In this document: piece by piece, positions 9,663 through 18,393 of the stretch
Layout: the number at the start of each line of letters is the position of its first letter
Numbering within the stretch: position 1 is the stretch's first letter
Assembly (NCBI GenBank): GCA_934754425.1
Contig: CAKVIN010000012.1
Span: 17,241-81,240 of the forward strand
Length of the DNA: 64,000 bases
Source of the DNA: an uncultured Candidatus Melainabacteria bacterium
GTDB lineage: Bacteria; Cyanobacteriota; Vampirovibrionia; Gastranaerophilales; Gastranaerophilaceae
Direction: 5' to 3'
The notes under the pieces: generated by a model
The model's database searches: none
Told to the model about the DNA's origin: nothing
What the model saw: the letters and a program-made list of their open reading frames with translations, nothing else
Made by a program: the position numbers and the translations under genes

Positions 9663-10301
9663 ATGAAAGATTTAGAAGCTATAAACAGAGAGCGGGAAGG
9701 AAGGGCTAATCTTTCCCAATATAAAGAGTTAATAGAAACTATATCCAAGGTAGAATATAAAAAGTTCTCAAACCTTGGTCTTATAGAGCTTTCAGAAGTT
9801 ATTGCACTATCAAACTATACAGTATACTACCTTATCAATAACTCAAAAAACAAAGAATTATATAATACGGCTTATCTCACAAAAGCAATAAAATGGGCAA
9901 TTAGAAACGAAATGCGTCGTCGCTACAAATGGTACGTAATGAAAAATCAAGAACCAAAAGAGCAAGAAAAAATTAAAGATGCTGTATATAAGACTATTTT
10001 ATCAATAGAAGAAATGGCTGAAGCAGAAAATCCGACGATAATTAAAGACAACAACAGAACTCCTGAAGAAAAAGCCGAAATCGTAGAATTAAAACACAGA
10101 ATTTGTGAAGCTATGAAAAAACTTTCACAAAGAGAACAAGATTTAATAGAAGCTAAGTATTTTTATGATAAAAAACTTAAAGATATTTCGGTGGAATTTA
10201 ATATCTCGCAATCGAGAATATCGAGAATTATACAAAACGCACTGGATAAAATAAAAAAAGAGTTATTAAAACAGGAAATAGTAAATGAAGACAATATTTG
10301 A
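9663..10301 (+). CDS. Sigma-70 family factor, FliA/sigma-28-like
   Basis: Region 2 is recognisable at about residues 38-95 (FSNLGLIELSEVIAL, then YLTKAIKWAIRNEMRRRYKW). Region 4 lies at 150-203 (LSQREQDLIEAKYF ... DISVEFNISQSRISRIIQNAL), with a good helix-turn-helix. The length of 212 and the NEMRRRYKW end of region 2 fit a group 3 (FliA/SigF/SigB-like) factor better than the housekeeping sigma; region 3 is diverged. TATATT/TATTAT at 9650-9657 with TTGCAT at 9626-9631 would start the transcript at the ATG itself. The last 17 bases overlap gcvPB. FliA identity is inferred; support comes from several sigma-28-type promoters in the same window. Confidence 0.7.
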   Translation: MKDLEAINREREGRANLSQYKELIETISKVEYKKFSNLGLIELSEVIALSNYTVYYLINNSKNKELYNTAYLTKAIKWAIRNEMRRRYKWYVMKNQEPKEQEKIKDAVYKTILSIEEMAEAENPTIIKDNNRTPEEKAEIVELKHRICEAMKKLSQREQDLIEAKYFYDKKLKDISVEFNISQSRISRIIQNALDKIKKELLKQEIVNEDNI

Positions 10302-11706
10302 AAAAAGTAACGGTGTTGATGGTATCGGATTTGAAGAAATCGAATTAGGCGATTTTCTTCCGCAAGAATTAATAAGAAAAGACTTAATTGGACTTCCTCA
10401 ATTAAGCGAGCTTGAAGTAATGCGTCACTATAAAGAATTAAGTGACAGAAATTTTTGTATTGAAAAAGGGTTTTATCCTTTAGGCTCTTGTACAATGAAA
10501 TACAACCCAAAAGTTAATGAACTTCTAGCTTCATTAGAAGGGTTTACAAATCTTCATCCACTCCAATCTGATGAAGATTCTCAGGGTGCATTGGAATTAA
10601 TGTACAACCTTCAAGAAGCATTAAAAAAAATAACCGGAATGGATGCGGTAACTCTTCAACCTGCAGCAGGAGCTCATGGAGAACTTACCGGCATGATGGT
10701 TATCAAAAAATATTTCGAAACAAAAGGTGAAAAAAATAGAAAAAAAGTTATTGTTCCGGATTCAGCACATGGTACAAACCCTATGAGCGCAAAAATGTGC
10801 GGTTTTGATATTGTTCAAGTTAAATCAAATGAATATGGACAAGTCGACATTGAAGCTTTAAAAGAATTGTTAGATTCCGATGTTGCTGCGATAATGATGA
10901 CAAACCCAAATACTTTGGGCATTTTTGAAGAAAAAGTTTTAGAAATCTCAGAATTAATGCATAACAACGGCTCTTTATTATATTATGATGGAGCTAATTT
11001 TAATGCCATAATGGGCTGGACAAACCCTGCCTTAATGGGATTCGATGTTGTCCACCTTAACTTACACAAAACTTTTGCAACTCCACACGGAGGCGGAGGT
11101 CCAGGAGCAGGTCCTGTTTGTGTAGTTGAAAAACTTAGAGAATTTTTACCATCACCTGTTATAGAAAAACAAGGTGATAAATATATAAGAAATTACAATA
11201 TTGAACATTCCATTGGAAAGGTTCGCAGTTTTTATGGTAATTTTGGAGTTTTAGTAAAAGCTTATGCTTACATCCTTATGATGGGATATAACCTAAAACT
11301 TGCTAGTGCAGATGCTGTATTAAATGCAAATTATATCAAAGAAAAATTAAAAGGTACGTATGACTTACCTTTCGACATACCTTGTATGCACGAATTTGTT
11401 CTATCAGGTGAAAAACAACATCATCAAGGTGTTTCTACTTTAGGTATTGCAAAGCGTTTAATGGATTCAAATTGTCATCCGCCAACGATTTATTTCCCTT
11501 TAATTGTACATGAAGCAATAATGATAGAACCTACAGAAACTGAATCAAAAAAGGTTTTAGATAATTTCATCAATACTATGCTTAAAATAGCAAAAGAAAT
11601 AGAACAAAATCCTGAAGAGGTGTTAAAATCTCCACAAACGACACCAATTAAGAAAGTTGATGAAACTCTTGCGGCAAGACATCCTGATTTGACGTGGAAA
11701 GAATAA
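10285..11706 (+). CDS. gcvPB: Glycine dehydrogenase (decarboxylating) subunit 2
   Basis: This is the PLP-binding half of the split P-protein of the glycine cleavage system, which decarboxylates glycine and passes the aminomethyl group to lipoylated H protein. The PLP lysine is K262 in HLNLHKTFATPHGGGGPG. The conserved GFYPLGSCTMKYNPK is at about 62-76. At 473 residues it is complete, and the N-terminus (MKTIFEKS...) aligns with family starts. It overlaps the sigma factor gene by 17 bases in another frame, so it is probably translated by coupling. The partner gcvPA, gcvT and gcvH are not in the window. A lipoate ligase at 23423 could serve the pathway. Confidence 0.93.
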   Translation: MKTIFEKSNGVDGIGFEEIELGDFLPQELIRKDLIGLPQLSELEVMRHYKELSDRNFCIEKGFYPLGSCTMKYNPKVNELLASLEGFTNLHPLQSDEDSQGALELMYNLQEALKKITGMDAVTLQPAAGAHGELTGMMVIKKYFETKGEKNRKKVIVPDSAHGTNPMSAKMCGFDIVQVKSNEYGQVDIEALKELLDSDVAAIMMTNPNTLGIFEEKVLEISELMHNNGSLLYYDGANFNAIMGWTNPALMGFDVVHLNLHKTFATPHGGGGPGAGPVCVVEKLREFLPSPVIEKQGDKYIRNYNIEHSIGKVRSFYGNFGVLVKAYAYILMMGYNLKLASADAVLNANYIKEKLKGTYDLPFDIPCMHEFVLSGEKQHHQGVSTLGIAKRLMDSNCHPPTIYFPLIVHEAIMIEPTETESKKVLDNFINTMLKIAKEIEQNPEEVLKSPQTTPIKKVDETLAARHPDLTWKE

Positions 11707-11774
11707 AATATTACCTGATTGTTGAATATTAATTTTTCACATTTTTTAATATCTTCTTATTGAAGGAGATTATT

Positions 11775-13082
11775 ATGTGTGAAATAGAAGATATTAAAGC
11801 AAGACAAATACTAGACTCAAGAGGAAATCCAACAGTAGAAGTTGATATTAAGCTCATTGACAGTACAATAGGGAGAGCTTCGGTTCCATCAGGCAGTTCA
11901 ACCGGAATATACGAAGCAAAGGAACTTAGAGATAATATTAAAACAGAGTACCTTGGAAAAAGCGTACAGAAAGCAATCAACAATATAAACACTGTAATAG
12001 CGCCTAATTTATTAGGTGAAGAAGCTTTTGATCAACATCTTATTGATAGTTTGATGATGGAAATTGATGGTAGTTTTAACAAATCAACACTCGGTGCAAA
12101 TGCAATGCTTGCAGTTTCCTTGGCTTGCGCCAGAGCTTCTGCAAACGCATTAGAAATTCCATTATACAGATATCTTGGCGGAATTAATTCCAAAGTAATG
12201 CCCACTCCTATGATGAACATTCTTAACGGTGGAGCACACGCTAACAACAAATTAGATTTTCAAGAATTTATGATTACTCCTGTTGGCATGTCAAATTTTA
12301 GTGAAGCATTAAAATGCGGCTCAGAAATATTTCATACCCTAAAAACAATATTAGAAGAAAAAGGATTACCAACAACTGTTGGCGACGAAGGTGGTTTTGC
12401 GCCTAACCTTGATTCTACACGTGAAGCAATAGAGATTATTATTTTTGCTATTGAAAAAGCTGGATACAATACAAACAATGTTAAGCTTTGCCTTGATGTT
12501 GCAGCATCAGAATTATATGAAGAAGGTGAATGTTCCGGTGGTGTCTGTTCTTTAAGTAAATATCACCTAAAAGCTGAAAACCAAAAATTGACATCCGAAG
12601 AAATGGTTGAATATTTAGCAAAACTGGTAAGAGATTATCCAATAATTTCTATCGAAGACGGGCTTGCGCAAGATGATTGGTTAGGCTGGCAAAATTTAAC
12701 AGAAACAATTGGAGACAAATGTCAACTCGTCGGTGATGATTTGTTCGTTACTAATACTTGTAGAATAAAAGAAGGTATAGAAAAATGTGTCGCTAACTCA
12801 GTATTAATAAAACCTAATCAAATTGGCACATTGACAGAAACAATGAATGCTATACTTATGGCGCAAGAAAACGGATATTCTGCTATCATATCACATCGTT
12901 CCGGAGAAACAGAAGATAATTTTATTGCAGACCTTGCTGTTGCAACAAATAGCGGATTAATAAAAACAGGTTCACTTTCAAGAACAGATAGAATCTCTAA
13001 ATATAACCGACTTTTGCGAATAGAAGAAGAACTTGGCAATAGCGCACAGTTTCTTGGAATAAAAGCTTTTAAAAGACAGTAA
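11775..13082 (+). CDS. eno: Enolase
   Basis: Enolase interconverts 2-phosphoglycerate and phosphoenolpyruvate in glycolysis. The start is ATG 11775 (MCEIEDIKARQILDSRGN); the GGAG at 11765-11768 rules out the upstream TTG at 11760. Conserved blocks include ARQILDSRGNPTVEV near the N-terminus, VGDEGGFAPN, the metal-ligand region ISIEDGLAQDDW, and VLIKPNQIGTLTET with the catalytic lysine followed by SHRSGETED. Length 435 is normal. It follows gcvPB with a 68-base gap, and a terminator lies downstream at 13225. Confidence 0.96.
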   Translation: MCEIEDIKARQILDSRGNPTVEVDIKLIDSTIGRASVPSGSSTGIYEAKELRDNIKTEYLGKSVQKAINNINTVIAPNLLGEEAFDQHLIDSLMMEIDGSFNKSTLGANAMLAVSLACARASANALEIPLYRYLGGINSKVMPTPMMNILNGGAHANNKLDFQEFMITPVGMSNFSEALKCGSEIFHTLKTILEEKGLPTTVGDEGGFAPNLDSTREAIEIIIFAIEKAGYNTNNVKLCLDVAASELYEEGECSGGVCSLSKYHLKAENQKLTSEEMVEYLAKLVRDYPIISIEDGLAQDDWLGWQNLTETIGDKCQLVGDDLFVTNTCRIKEGIEKCVANSVLIKPNQIGTLTETMNAILMAQENGYSAIISHRSGETEDNFIADLAVATNSGLIKTGSLSRTDRISKYNRLLRIEEELGNSAQFLGIKAFKRQ

Positions 13083-13224
13083 ACTAGGTGCACATTTCTT
13101 CAAATAAAAATTCCCCATCAGGATAAGACAACAATAGCCTACTTGTCGAATATAATAACAACACTAATTAGAGTTAAATATAATTATTAAATCTTTTTCA
13201 TACTTCCAGCTATTCTTAATTCAT

Positions 13225-13248
13225 AGAGCCAATTAGGCTCTTTTTTTT
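13225..13248 (+). terminator. Rho-independent terminator of eno
   Basis: AGAGCC (13225-13230), a 5-base loop and GGCTCT (13236-13241) are followed by seven further T residues. Confidence 0.85.
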
Positions 13249-13350
13249 GTAACTTAACTAACAATTTTGGTATTACAATTGAGCTATAAATACGAACGAA
13301 TTTATTCTGTATATTACTGTAAAATTTTGTAACAAATATTCAAAATTATC

Positions 13351-13377
13351 TAAAGTTTTTCAAAGATATGCCGTTAT
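13351..13377 (+). promoter_or_regulatory. Sigma-28 (FliA)-type promoter
   Basis: TAAAGTTT (13351-13358), an 11-base spacer and GCCGTTAT (13370-13377) match the FliA consensus TAAAGTTT-N11-GCCGATAA with full identity in the -35 and the GCCG core. It lies 43 bases upstream of the next ATG. Confidence 0.75.
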
Positions 13378-13419
13378 ATAGGACATATACTAAACAAGCA
13401 AGTTAAGAAGTCGGGTAAA

Positions 13420-15450
13420 ATGAGTTTTTCATATAACAATTTTAATAATGAAGAAGTTAAGTTAAATCTCAAGATTGGCGTGAATTGGGATAGTTTGAAG
13501 ATTGAAAATCAATATTTAAACACAATTTTTGCAAAAATTGATGATGGAGATAGAAGTATATCGGAAGAAGAGCTTTCAACATTAGAAAGAATTCTTAATA
13601 AAGCTAATAATGTTAAAAATAATATTCTTGATTCGATGTCTCCATTCAAATCTAATAAACCAAAAGCTTCAAATGTTTTAAGTAATGATGATTTGAAAGT
13701 TGTAGTAGATAAAATTAATAATGGAGAAATTGAATTACCTAAAAAAAGACAACTTGCAGAAAGTAATTATATTGAAATTCAATATTCACCGGAACAATAT
13801 GAAGAAATAAAAAAAGATTCAAAAAGTTTTTATGATAAACAAATTGAAAAAATAAAAACACAATTTAAAGAGAAATATGCTGGCGATTATGAAATTAATG
13901 TTTCCAGATATAAAAATGGATATAAATGTGAAGTATTTGATTTAGATGCAAATAGGATAAAAAACAATGTTGATAAATCATTTACACAATCATTTACCAA
14001 AATTAGAAGTGATGGAATTTCATTAGAAGTTATTGATTACTATAAAGAAACAGTTCTTGATGATGAAAATAAAGATTATAGTAATAATCATCAGTCGGCT
14101 TCATTTGGAGTATTATCTATTACAGATAAAAATGGTAAAGTTCATAACATTGAATATACTTTATCAGATTGTTATGACAGAGATGCTTTAGATTGCAGAC
14201 GTGTCAGAGATAAAGTAATAGAGTTTATAAACAAATTGCCAAGCGAAACAATCGAAAATTTATTAAAGAATAATGTCGAAAGAATATCTTTTACAGCAGA
14301 ATTTGATGATCCATTCATTGATGATCCGGATTATTATAGAAAAAAAATGGATAAAAATGGAAACGTAATTGATATATTTGATAAAAATGCAACTATTATT
14401 TCAAAAGATTTTGCAATAAAAGAACGTAATTATAAAACTGAACGTAATATTAAAAGAGATGATAATATAAATGTAGAAATTGCTGATACAGGCAAAAATA
14501 CTGGAAAAATCAATGTTAAAGCTGATGCTGATGAGAATTTTTCTATAGAAATACAAGGTTCTTCCAGCGATGAAAATGGAGATAAATTCCACCAATGGCA
14601 ATTACCAAGACTTGAAAAACTTATGAATGAGTTACCTACGGCAGTATTAAAAGATTTAAAAAACGAAATTACTAATATTAAGTTTTTACAGAAAAATATT
14701 GGCAGAGATTTTGATGGATTATATTCTCCAGGAACAAATGCACTAGCTTTCAGAGCTGACTCAGACTCAGATTCGCCAACTATGTCGTTTGTTCACGAAT
14801 TAGGTCATGCTATTGATGATCAAAATGGAACTTTCTTATCTTCAAGAAAAGAATTTACAGAAAAGTTTACGAATTTCCAAAAATTATATCAAAAATATTT
14901 TCCAGATAATTACAATCACGCTTGTGATAATGCACAGGAATTTTTTGCTTCTACTTATGCTTATATCCAATTGCCAAATGATAAAGTAAATAATCATATT
15001 GGTGATTTAGACGATATTATTAATAAATTAGCTTCTTCTAGCAATACAGAAGAACAAGAATTGTATAAGTTATTTACAGAATTGAAGCAAGAAGTAAATA
15101 ATGATATAGATATAGTGCGCAACAAACCAAAAAAAGAAAGAGCTGATAATACTTTAAATCAACTTGTAAAAAAAGAATGTTCGGATTTAATTACAAAATT
15201 CAACAAATATGGCTGGTATCTTGAACAAAATTTCGATTCGCAGTCATTAGAAATTGATTTGACACGTGCTTTGGCTGAAAATGATACGGTATTCAATGCA
15301 TTTATTAATGGTTGGAAAAAATATGCTGAAGATAAAAAAACATCAGCTTTTGGAGATATAATTCCAACTCCACCAGAAATTCAAGAATTGTATTCAGAAT
15401 TAATAAAAAAAGCACAAGAACTAAGATTAAAAACCAACCACGCTAAATAA
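13420..15450 (+). CDS. Lethal-factor-like zinc metallopeptidase, putative effector
   Basis: This 676-residue protein has no signal peptide. The zinc site is H459-E-L-G-H463 in SFVHELGHAIDDQNG, with the third ligand E507 in AQEFFASTYAY. Anthrax lethal factor has HEFGHAVDDYAG and EAEFFAEAF with nearly the same spacing (H686 to E735, 49 residues; here 48), so a peptidase of the ATLF/M34-like fold is likely. An EF-hand-like loop (DDGDRSISEEEL) lies at 41-52. Residues 60-430 are unfamiliar alpha/beta sequence. Expression is probably by sigma-28 (site at 13351). It may be an exported toxin or effector acting on a host or neighbour target; export and target are inference. It stands alone, with no immunity gene beside it. 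Confidence 0.7.
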   Translation: MSFSYNNFNNEEVKLNLKIGVNWDSLKIENQYLNTIFAKIDDGDRSISEEELSTLERILNKANNVKNNILDSMSPFKSNKPKASNVLSNDDLKVVVDKINNGEIELPKKRQLAESNYIEIQYSPEQYEEIKKDSKSFYDKQIEKIKTQFKEKYAGDYEINVSRYKNGYKCEVFDLDANRIKNNVDKSFTQSFTKIRSDGISLEVIDYYKETVLDDENKDYSNNHQSASFGVLSITDKNGKVHNIEYTLSDCYDRDALDCRRVRDKVIEFINKLPSETIENLLKNNVERISFTAEFDDPFIDDPDYYRKKMDKNGNVIDIFDKNATIISKDFAIKERNYKTERNIKRDDNINVEIADTGKNTGKINVKADADENFSIEIQGSSSDENGDKFHQWQLPRLEKLMNELPTAVLKDLKNEITNIKFLQKNIGRDFDGLYSPGTNALAFRADSDSDSPTMSFVHELGHAIDDQNGTFLSSRKEFTEKFTNFQKLYQKYFPDNYNHACDNAQEFFASTYAYIQLPNDKVNNHIGDLDDIINKLASSSNTEEQELYKLFTELKQEVNNDIDIVRNKPKKERADNTLNQLVKKECSDLITKFNKYGWYLEQNFDSQSLEIDLTRALAENDTVFNAFINGWKKYAEDKKTSAFGDIIPTPPEIQELYSELIKKAQELRLKTNHAK

Positions 15451-15573
15451 TTCATACTCATAAAAAATTACTGCCAATACATTTATTTTTCTAGTTCTTT
15501 TTTGAATGTGGGATTACTTTTGAACTCACCGGATGTTTTTTGTAAATTTTTGTAAAGATTTTATTAAAAAAAC

Positions 15574-15601
15574 TAAAGTTTTTCATAAAAAATGCCGTAA
15601 A
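15574..15601 (+). promoter_or_regulatory. Sigma-28-type promoter (12-base spacer)
   Basis: TAAAGTTT (15574-15581) is followed by GCCGTAAA-like sequence at 15594-15601 after 12 bases, one more than the usual 11. It lies 37 bases upstream of the ATG at 15638. Confidence 0.6.
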
Positions 15602-15637
15602 TAATAATACAGGGAACAAAAAGGACGAATTTAAACT

Positions 15638-16801
15638 ATGGGAATGGCAGCATCACAAGCTACATTATTAACTTTGACAGGCCGACTCCACGATATTGAA
15701 TACAAAGCACAAAATATCGAGAGTCAGAAAATACAGCTTGCTACCCAAAAAGACGAGTTGTACCAAAACTATTGTGATGCTTTAGATAAAAAGAAAATTC
15801 AAGTTGCTTTCAATAATGGTAGTGGTGGTAGAACATTTGTTGATGCAACTTTTGCTACTTTATGCAAATATGATGAAAACCGTTGTCAAAAATATTCATT
15901 AAAAGATGCTAAAACAGGAAAAATACTTGTTGATTCACAAACTGCTGAAGCATATGAAAATTTTAGCAATGACAAATACAGTTTTGCTTGGGCAATGTTA
16001 GGAATGGAAGAAAACGCTTATTGGCAAGGTCGTGGTGGTAACGATGATGCTTGTTGCCAATTTGTTGGTTATGGTACTAGCCAAGCTTCTGATAGTGGTA
16101 ATTTATGGATGACCGAAGTTGAAGAAATGGTTTATAACAATCATTCAAGCGACGAAGAAATCAAAAAAGCTTACAATAACTTAACCAATGTTGATAACGA
16201 TAGTAACGCTACAAAAGCCGATAAACAAGAAGCTTTAAACAATTTTAGAGATAAACTATATTCTAAATACGGAAATGAAATTTATAACTACATGCGTTTA
16301 AATAAAATGGATGATAAAAATTTAAATTGCGATCCTACCGCAGATAATGCCGTTTTTGATGATGAATATGACGAAGATTTTCCTAAAGATAAATTTAACT
16401 ATTATGCTAAATTATACGAAGAAATTCACGCTTCCGGCGGTTGTAAAGAAATGGATGGTCCAACTTCTGGTAGTGAAGGCAACGAATGGTTAAATAACAT
16501 GGTTAATTCCGGTCAAGTAATTATTGAATACTATGATGAATCTAAAAAGGAATGGTCTGAAACAAATGTTGCTACAAGCACTAACTCTAATTATATAAAT
16601 GAAGTTCAAGATGATACTGATTTAAAAAAAGCTGAAGCAACATACGAACACGAACTTGGAGTTATTAATGCTAAAGATACAAAATTTGATAACGATTTAA
16701 ATAAACTTGAAACAGAAAGAAAATCTATTACAACAGAAATGGAATCTATCAAAAAAGTAAAAGACGATAATATTGAAAGAACATTTGGTATATTTAGCTA
16801 A
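15638..16801 (+). CDS. GMAASQ-type coiled-coil protein of unknown function
   Basis: Residues 1-45 form an amphipathic helix (MGMAASQATLLTLTGRLHDI, then QNIESQKIQLATQK), which looks like the terminal helix of flagellin-like or type III-exported proteins. The middle is Cys- and Gly-containing and acidic (YWQGRGGNDDACCQF at about 127-141). The C-terminus (about 330-387) is again a predicted coiled coil (DTKFDNDLNKLETERKSI). There is no signal peptide or transmembrane segment. Length is 387. The sigma-28-type promoter at 15574 and a following terminator make it a single-gene unit. I infer an exported structural or effector protein; the family is not one I can name. Confidence 0.65.
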   Translation: MGMAASQATLLTLTGRLHDIEYKAQNIESQKIQLATQKDELYQNYCDALDKKKIQVAFNNGSGGRTFVDATFATLCKYDENRCQKYSLKDAKTGKILVDSQTAEAYENFSNDKYSFAWAMLGMEENAYWQGRGGNDDACCQFVGYGTSQASDSGNLWMTEVEEMVYNNHSSDEEIKKAYNNLTNVDNDSNATKADKQEALNNFRDKLYSKYGNEIYNYMRLNKMDDKNLNCDPTADNAVFDDEYDEDFPKDKFNYYAKLYEEIHASGGCKEMDGPTSGSEGNEWLNNMVNSGQVIIEYYDESKKEWSETNVATSTNSNYINEVQDDTDLKKAEATYEHELGVINAKDTKFDNDLNKLETERKSITTEMESIKKVKDDNIERTFGIFS

Positions 16802-16868
16802 TTAAATATACTAAATAAAATATATAGATGTAAGAAATTTTTCCCTAAATCCCTTTTCCCTTTTTCCG

Positions 16869-16894
16869 CCACTTTGTTCAACAGAGTGGTTTTT
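16869..16894 (+). terminator. Rho-independent terminator
   Basis: CCACTTTG (16869-16876) pairs with CAGAGTGG (16882-16889), with one G-T wobble, and is followed by TTTTT. It ends the unit at 15638. Confidence 0.75.
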
Positions 16895-16902
16895 CTTTGT
16901 TA

Positions 16903-18393
16903 TTATTGGTTTAATCTTTTTTCTAATCGTGAATATTCATTCAACAACAATTGTTTTCTTGGCTCTAAAGAAATTACATCCCAAGGCAATTCATCATCCG
17001 GATTAAAACCATTCTTTACTTCTAAATCCAAATCTTTTAATGCCGATTTATAAGCTCCGATTTTTCCGCCACGTTTATAAACTTCGACCAAAAAAGAAGC
17101 AAATTCACTATCTGCTCTTGAGATTATAGACTGCCAATAATCCCATTTGATGCTAGAAAATTTTGCACTTATGCCAACTTTAGCCAATTCTTTTTCTAAA
17201 TACTTTTGTTTTTTTTCTAAAGACTTTATATCTTCACGTATTGACCATTGAAATGGAGTATTTGGTTTTGGAACAAACGAAGAAAAAGAGAACTCTATAC
17301 CAAAACCTTTATTTTCAGATTTTATTTTTTTACCAAGACGTATAAATTCATCCAAATCTTCATATGTTTCATGTGGAATTCCTAGCATTGAATAAATTTT
17401 CAACCCCTTCAAGCCATTTTCTCTAGATATTTTTACCGCATTTAATATTTGCTCTTCCTTTAAATTTTTATTTATAAAACGACGTAATCTTTCACTTGCA
17501 GCCTCTATTGCGATTGTCGAGTGTTTTTGTCCACCCTTTACAAGTGTCTGAACCATTTGTGGGGTTACAGAATCTGTTCTTAAAGAAGATATTCCAATTT
17601 CAATTTTTTCGCCTGAATCTATTTTATCAGACAAATATTTCATAATTTCATCAAACTGAGGATGTGCACTAATTTGAGCTCCTAAAAGTGCAATTTTATT
17701 TGTGTAATTTAAACCAAGCTCAATCGCATCTATTATCTTATCAAAATCATTTGCTCTAAAAGGTAAATTCAAATATGAAGCAGTACAAAATGCGCATCTG
17801 TTCATACATCCACGAGCAACTTCTATAATAAAAGTATCCTTAAAATAGCCTTTATCACTGATTATTGGAGTGTAAATCACATCATTCAGTTTTGCTGTAG
17901 CTTTTTTTACCGGTGAATTTGGGATATAAATACCTTCTATATCCTTAATCAAATCAAGCGCTTCTTGTTTTTCATGATTTTTCAAAATTTCTAAAACTTG
18001 CTTGAAATTATCTTCCCCATCACCTATTATCATAAAATCAAAAAAAACTTCATATGGTCTTGGATTTGTCGTAAGAACGGGGCCTCCTGCGAAAACAATC
18101 GGATGTTTTTCATCTCTTTCTTTAGAATATAAAGGTATTTTGAGTTTTTCCAAAATTTCAAATACACCAATAAAATCAAAATCAAATGACATCGAAAAAG
18201 CAACGGCATCTACCCTTGATATATTTGGTAAAAAATCGGTAGAACATCTTTGAGCACTGATTCCTTCCATCATATCTGCAATCTTGAATAACCACAAATA
18301 TCCGAGCGAAGCCAGAGCAAATTCTTCAATAGCCGGATAAGCCATCAAAAAATTATAATCTCCACCTTTTGATTTATATAACTTCTTTTCCAT
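16903..18393 (-). CDS. B12-binding-like radical SAM protein
   Basis: The 496-residue protein has the radical SAM cluster motif C-x3-C-x2-C in RGCMNRCAFCTASYLNLPFR, preceded by a cobalamin-binding-like domain (VDAVAFSMSFDFDF, VFAGGPVLTTNPRPYEVFFD, IIGDGE). The layout matches uncharacterised radical SAM proteins of the B12-binding/Elp3-MiaB-NifB group. The reaction is unknown. I start it at ATG 18393: the upstream frame extends only into the previous gene. This ATG overlaps the TAA of the AI-2E-type permease by one base (TAATG), a classic translational coupling. Confidence 0.8.
   Translation of the reverse strand: MEKKLYKSKGGDYNFLMAYPAIEEFALASLGYLWLFKIADMMEGISAQRCSTDFLPNISRVDAVAFSMSFDFDFIGVFEILEKLKIPLYSKERDEKHPIVFAGGPVLTTNPRPYEVFFDFMIIGDGEDNFKQVLEILKNHEKQEALDLIKDIEGIYIPNSPVKKATAKLNDVIYTPIISDKGYFKDTFIIEVARGCMNRCAFCTASYLNLPFRANDFDKIIDAIELGLNYTNKIALLGAQISAHPQFDEIMKYLSDKIDSGEKIEIGISSLRTDSVTPQMVQTLVKGGQKHSTIAIEAASERLRRFINKNLKEEQILNAVKISRENGLKGLKIYSMLGIPHETYEDLDEFIRLGKKIKSENKGFGIEFSFSSFVPKPNTPFQWSIREDIKSLEKKQKYLEKELAKVGISAKFSSIKWDYWQSIISRADSEFASFLVEVYKRGGKIGAYKSALKDLDLEVKNGFNPDDELPWDVISLEPRKQLLLNEYSRLEKRLNQ

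Larger units (their letters stand above)
13083..13419 (+). other. Intergenic region with terminator and sigma-28-type promoter
   Basis: No convincing gene is present. The stretch holds the eno terminator (13225-13248) and the sigma-28-type promoter of the next gene (13351-13377). On the minus strand, 13086-13160 can be read as a short open frame ending ...LLLSYPDGEFLFEEMCT, which looks protein-like but has no upstream extension or ribosome site. It may be a gene remnant. Confidence 0.5.

Noticed and set aside
13083..13160. Minus-strand peptide ending LLLSYPDGEFLFEEMCT as a gene
   Set aside because: It looks protein-like but the frame is stopped just upstream and lacks a ribosome site; at most a remnant.
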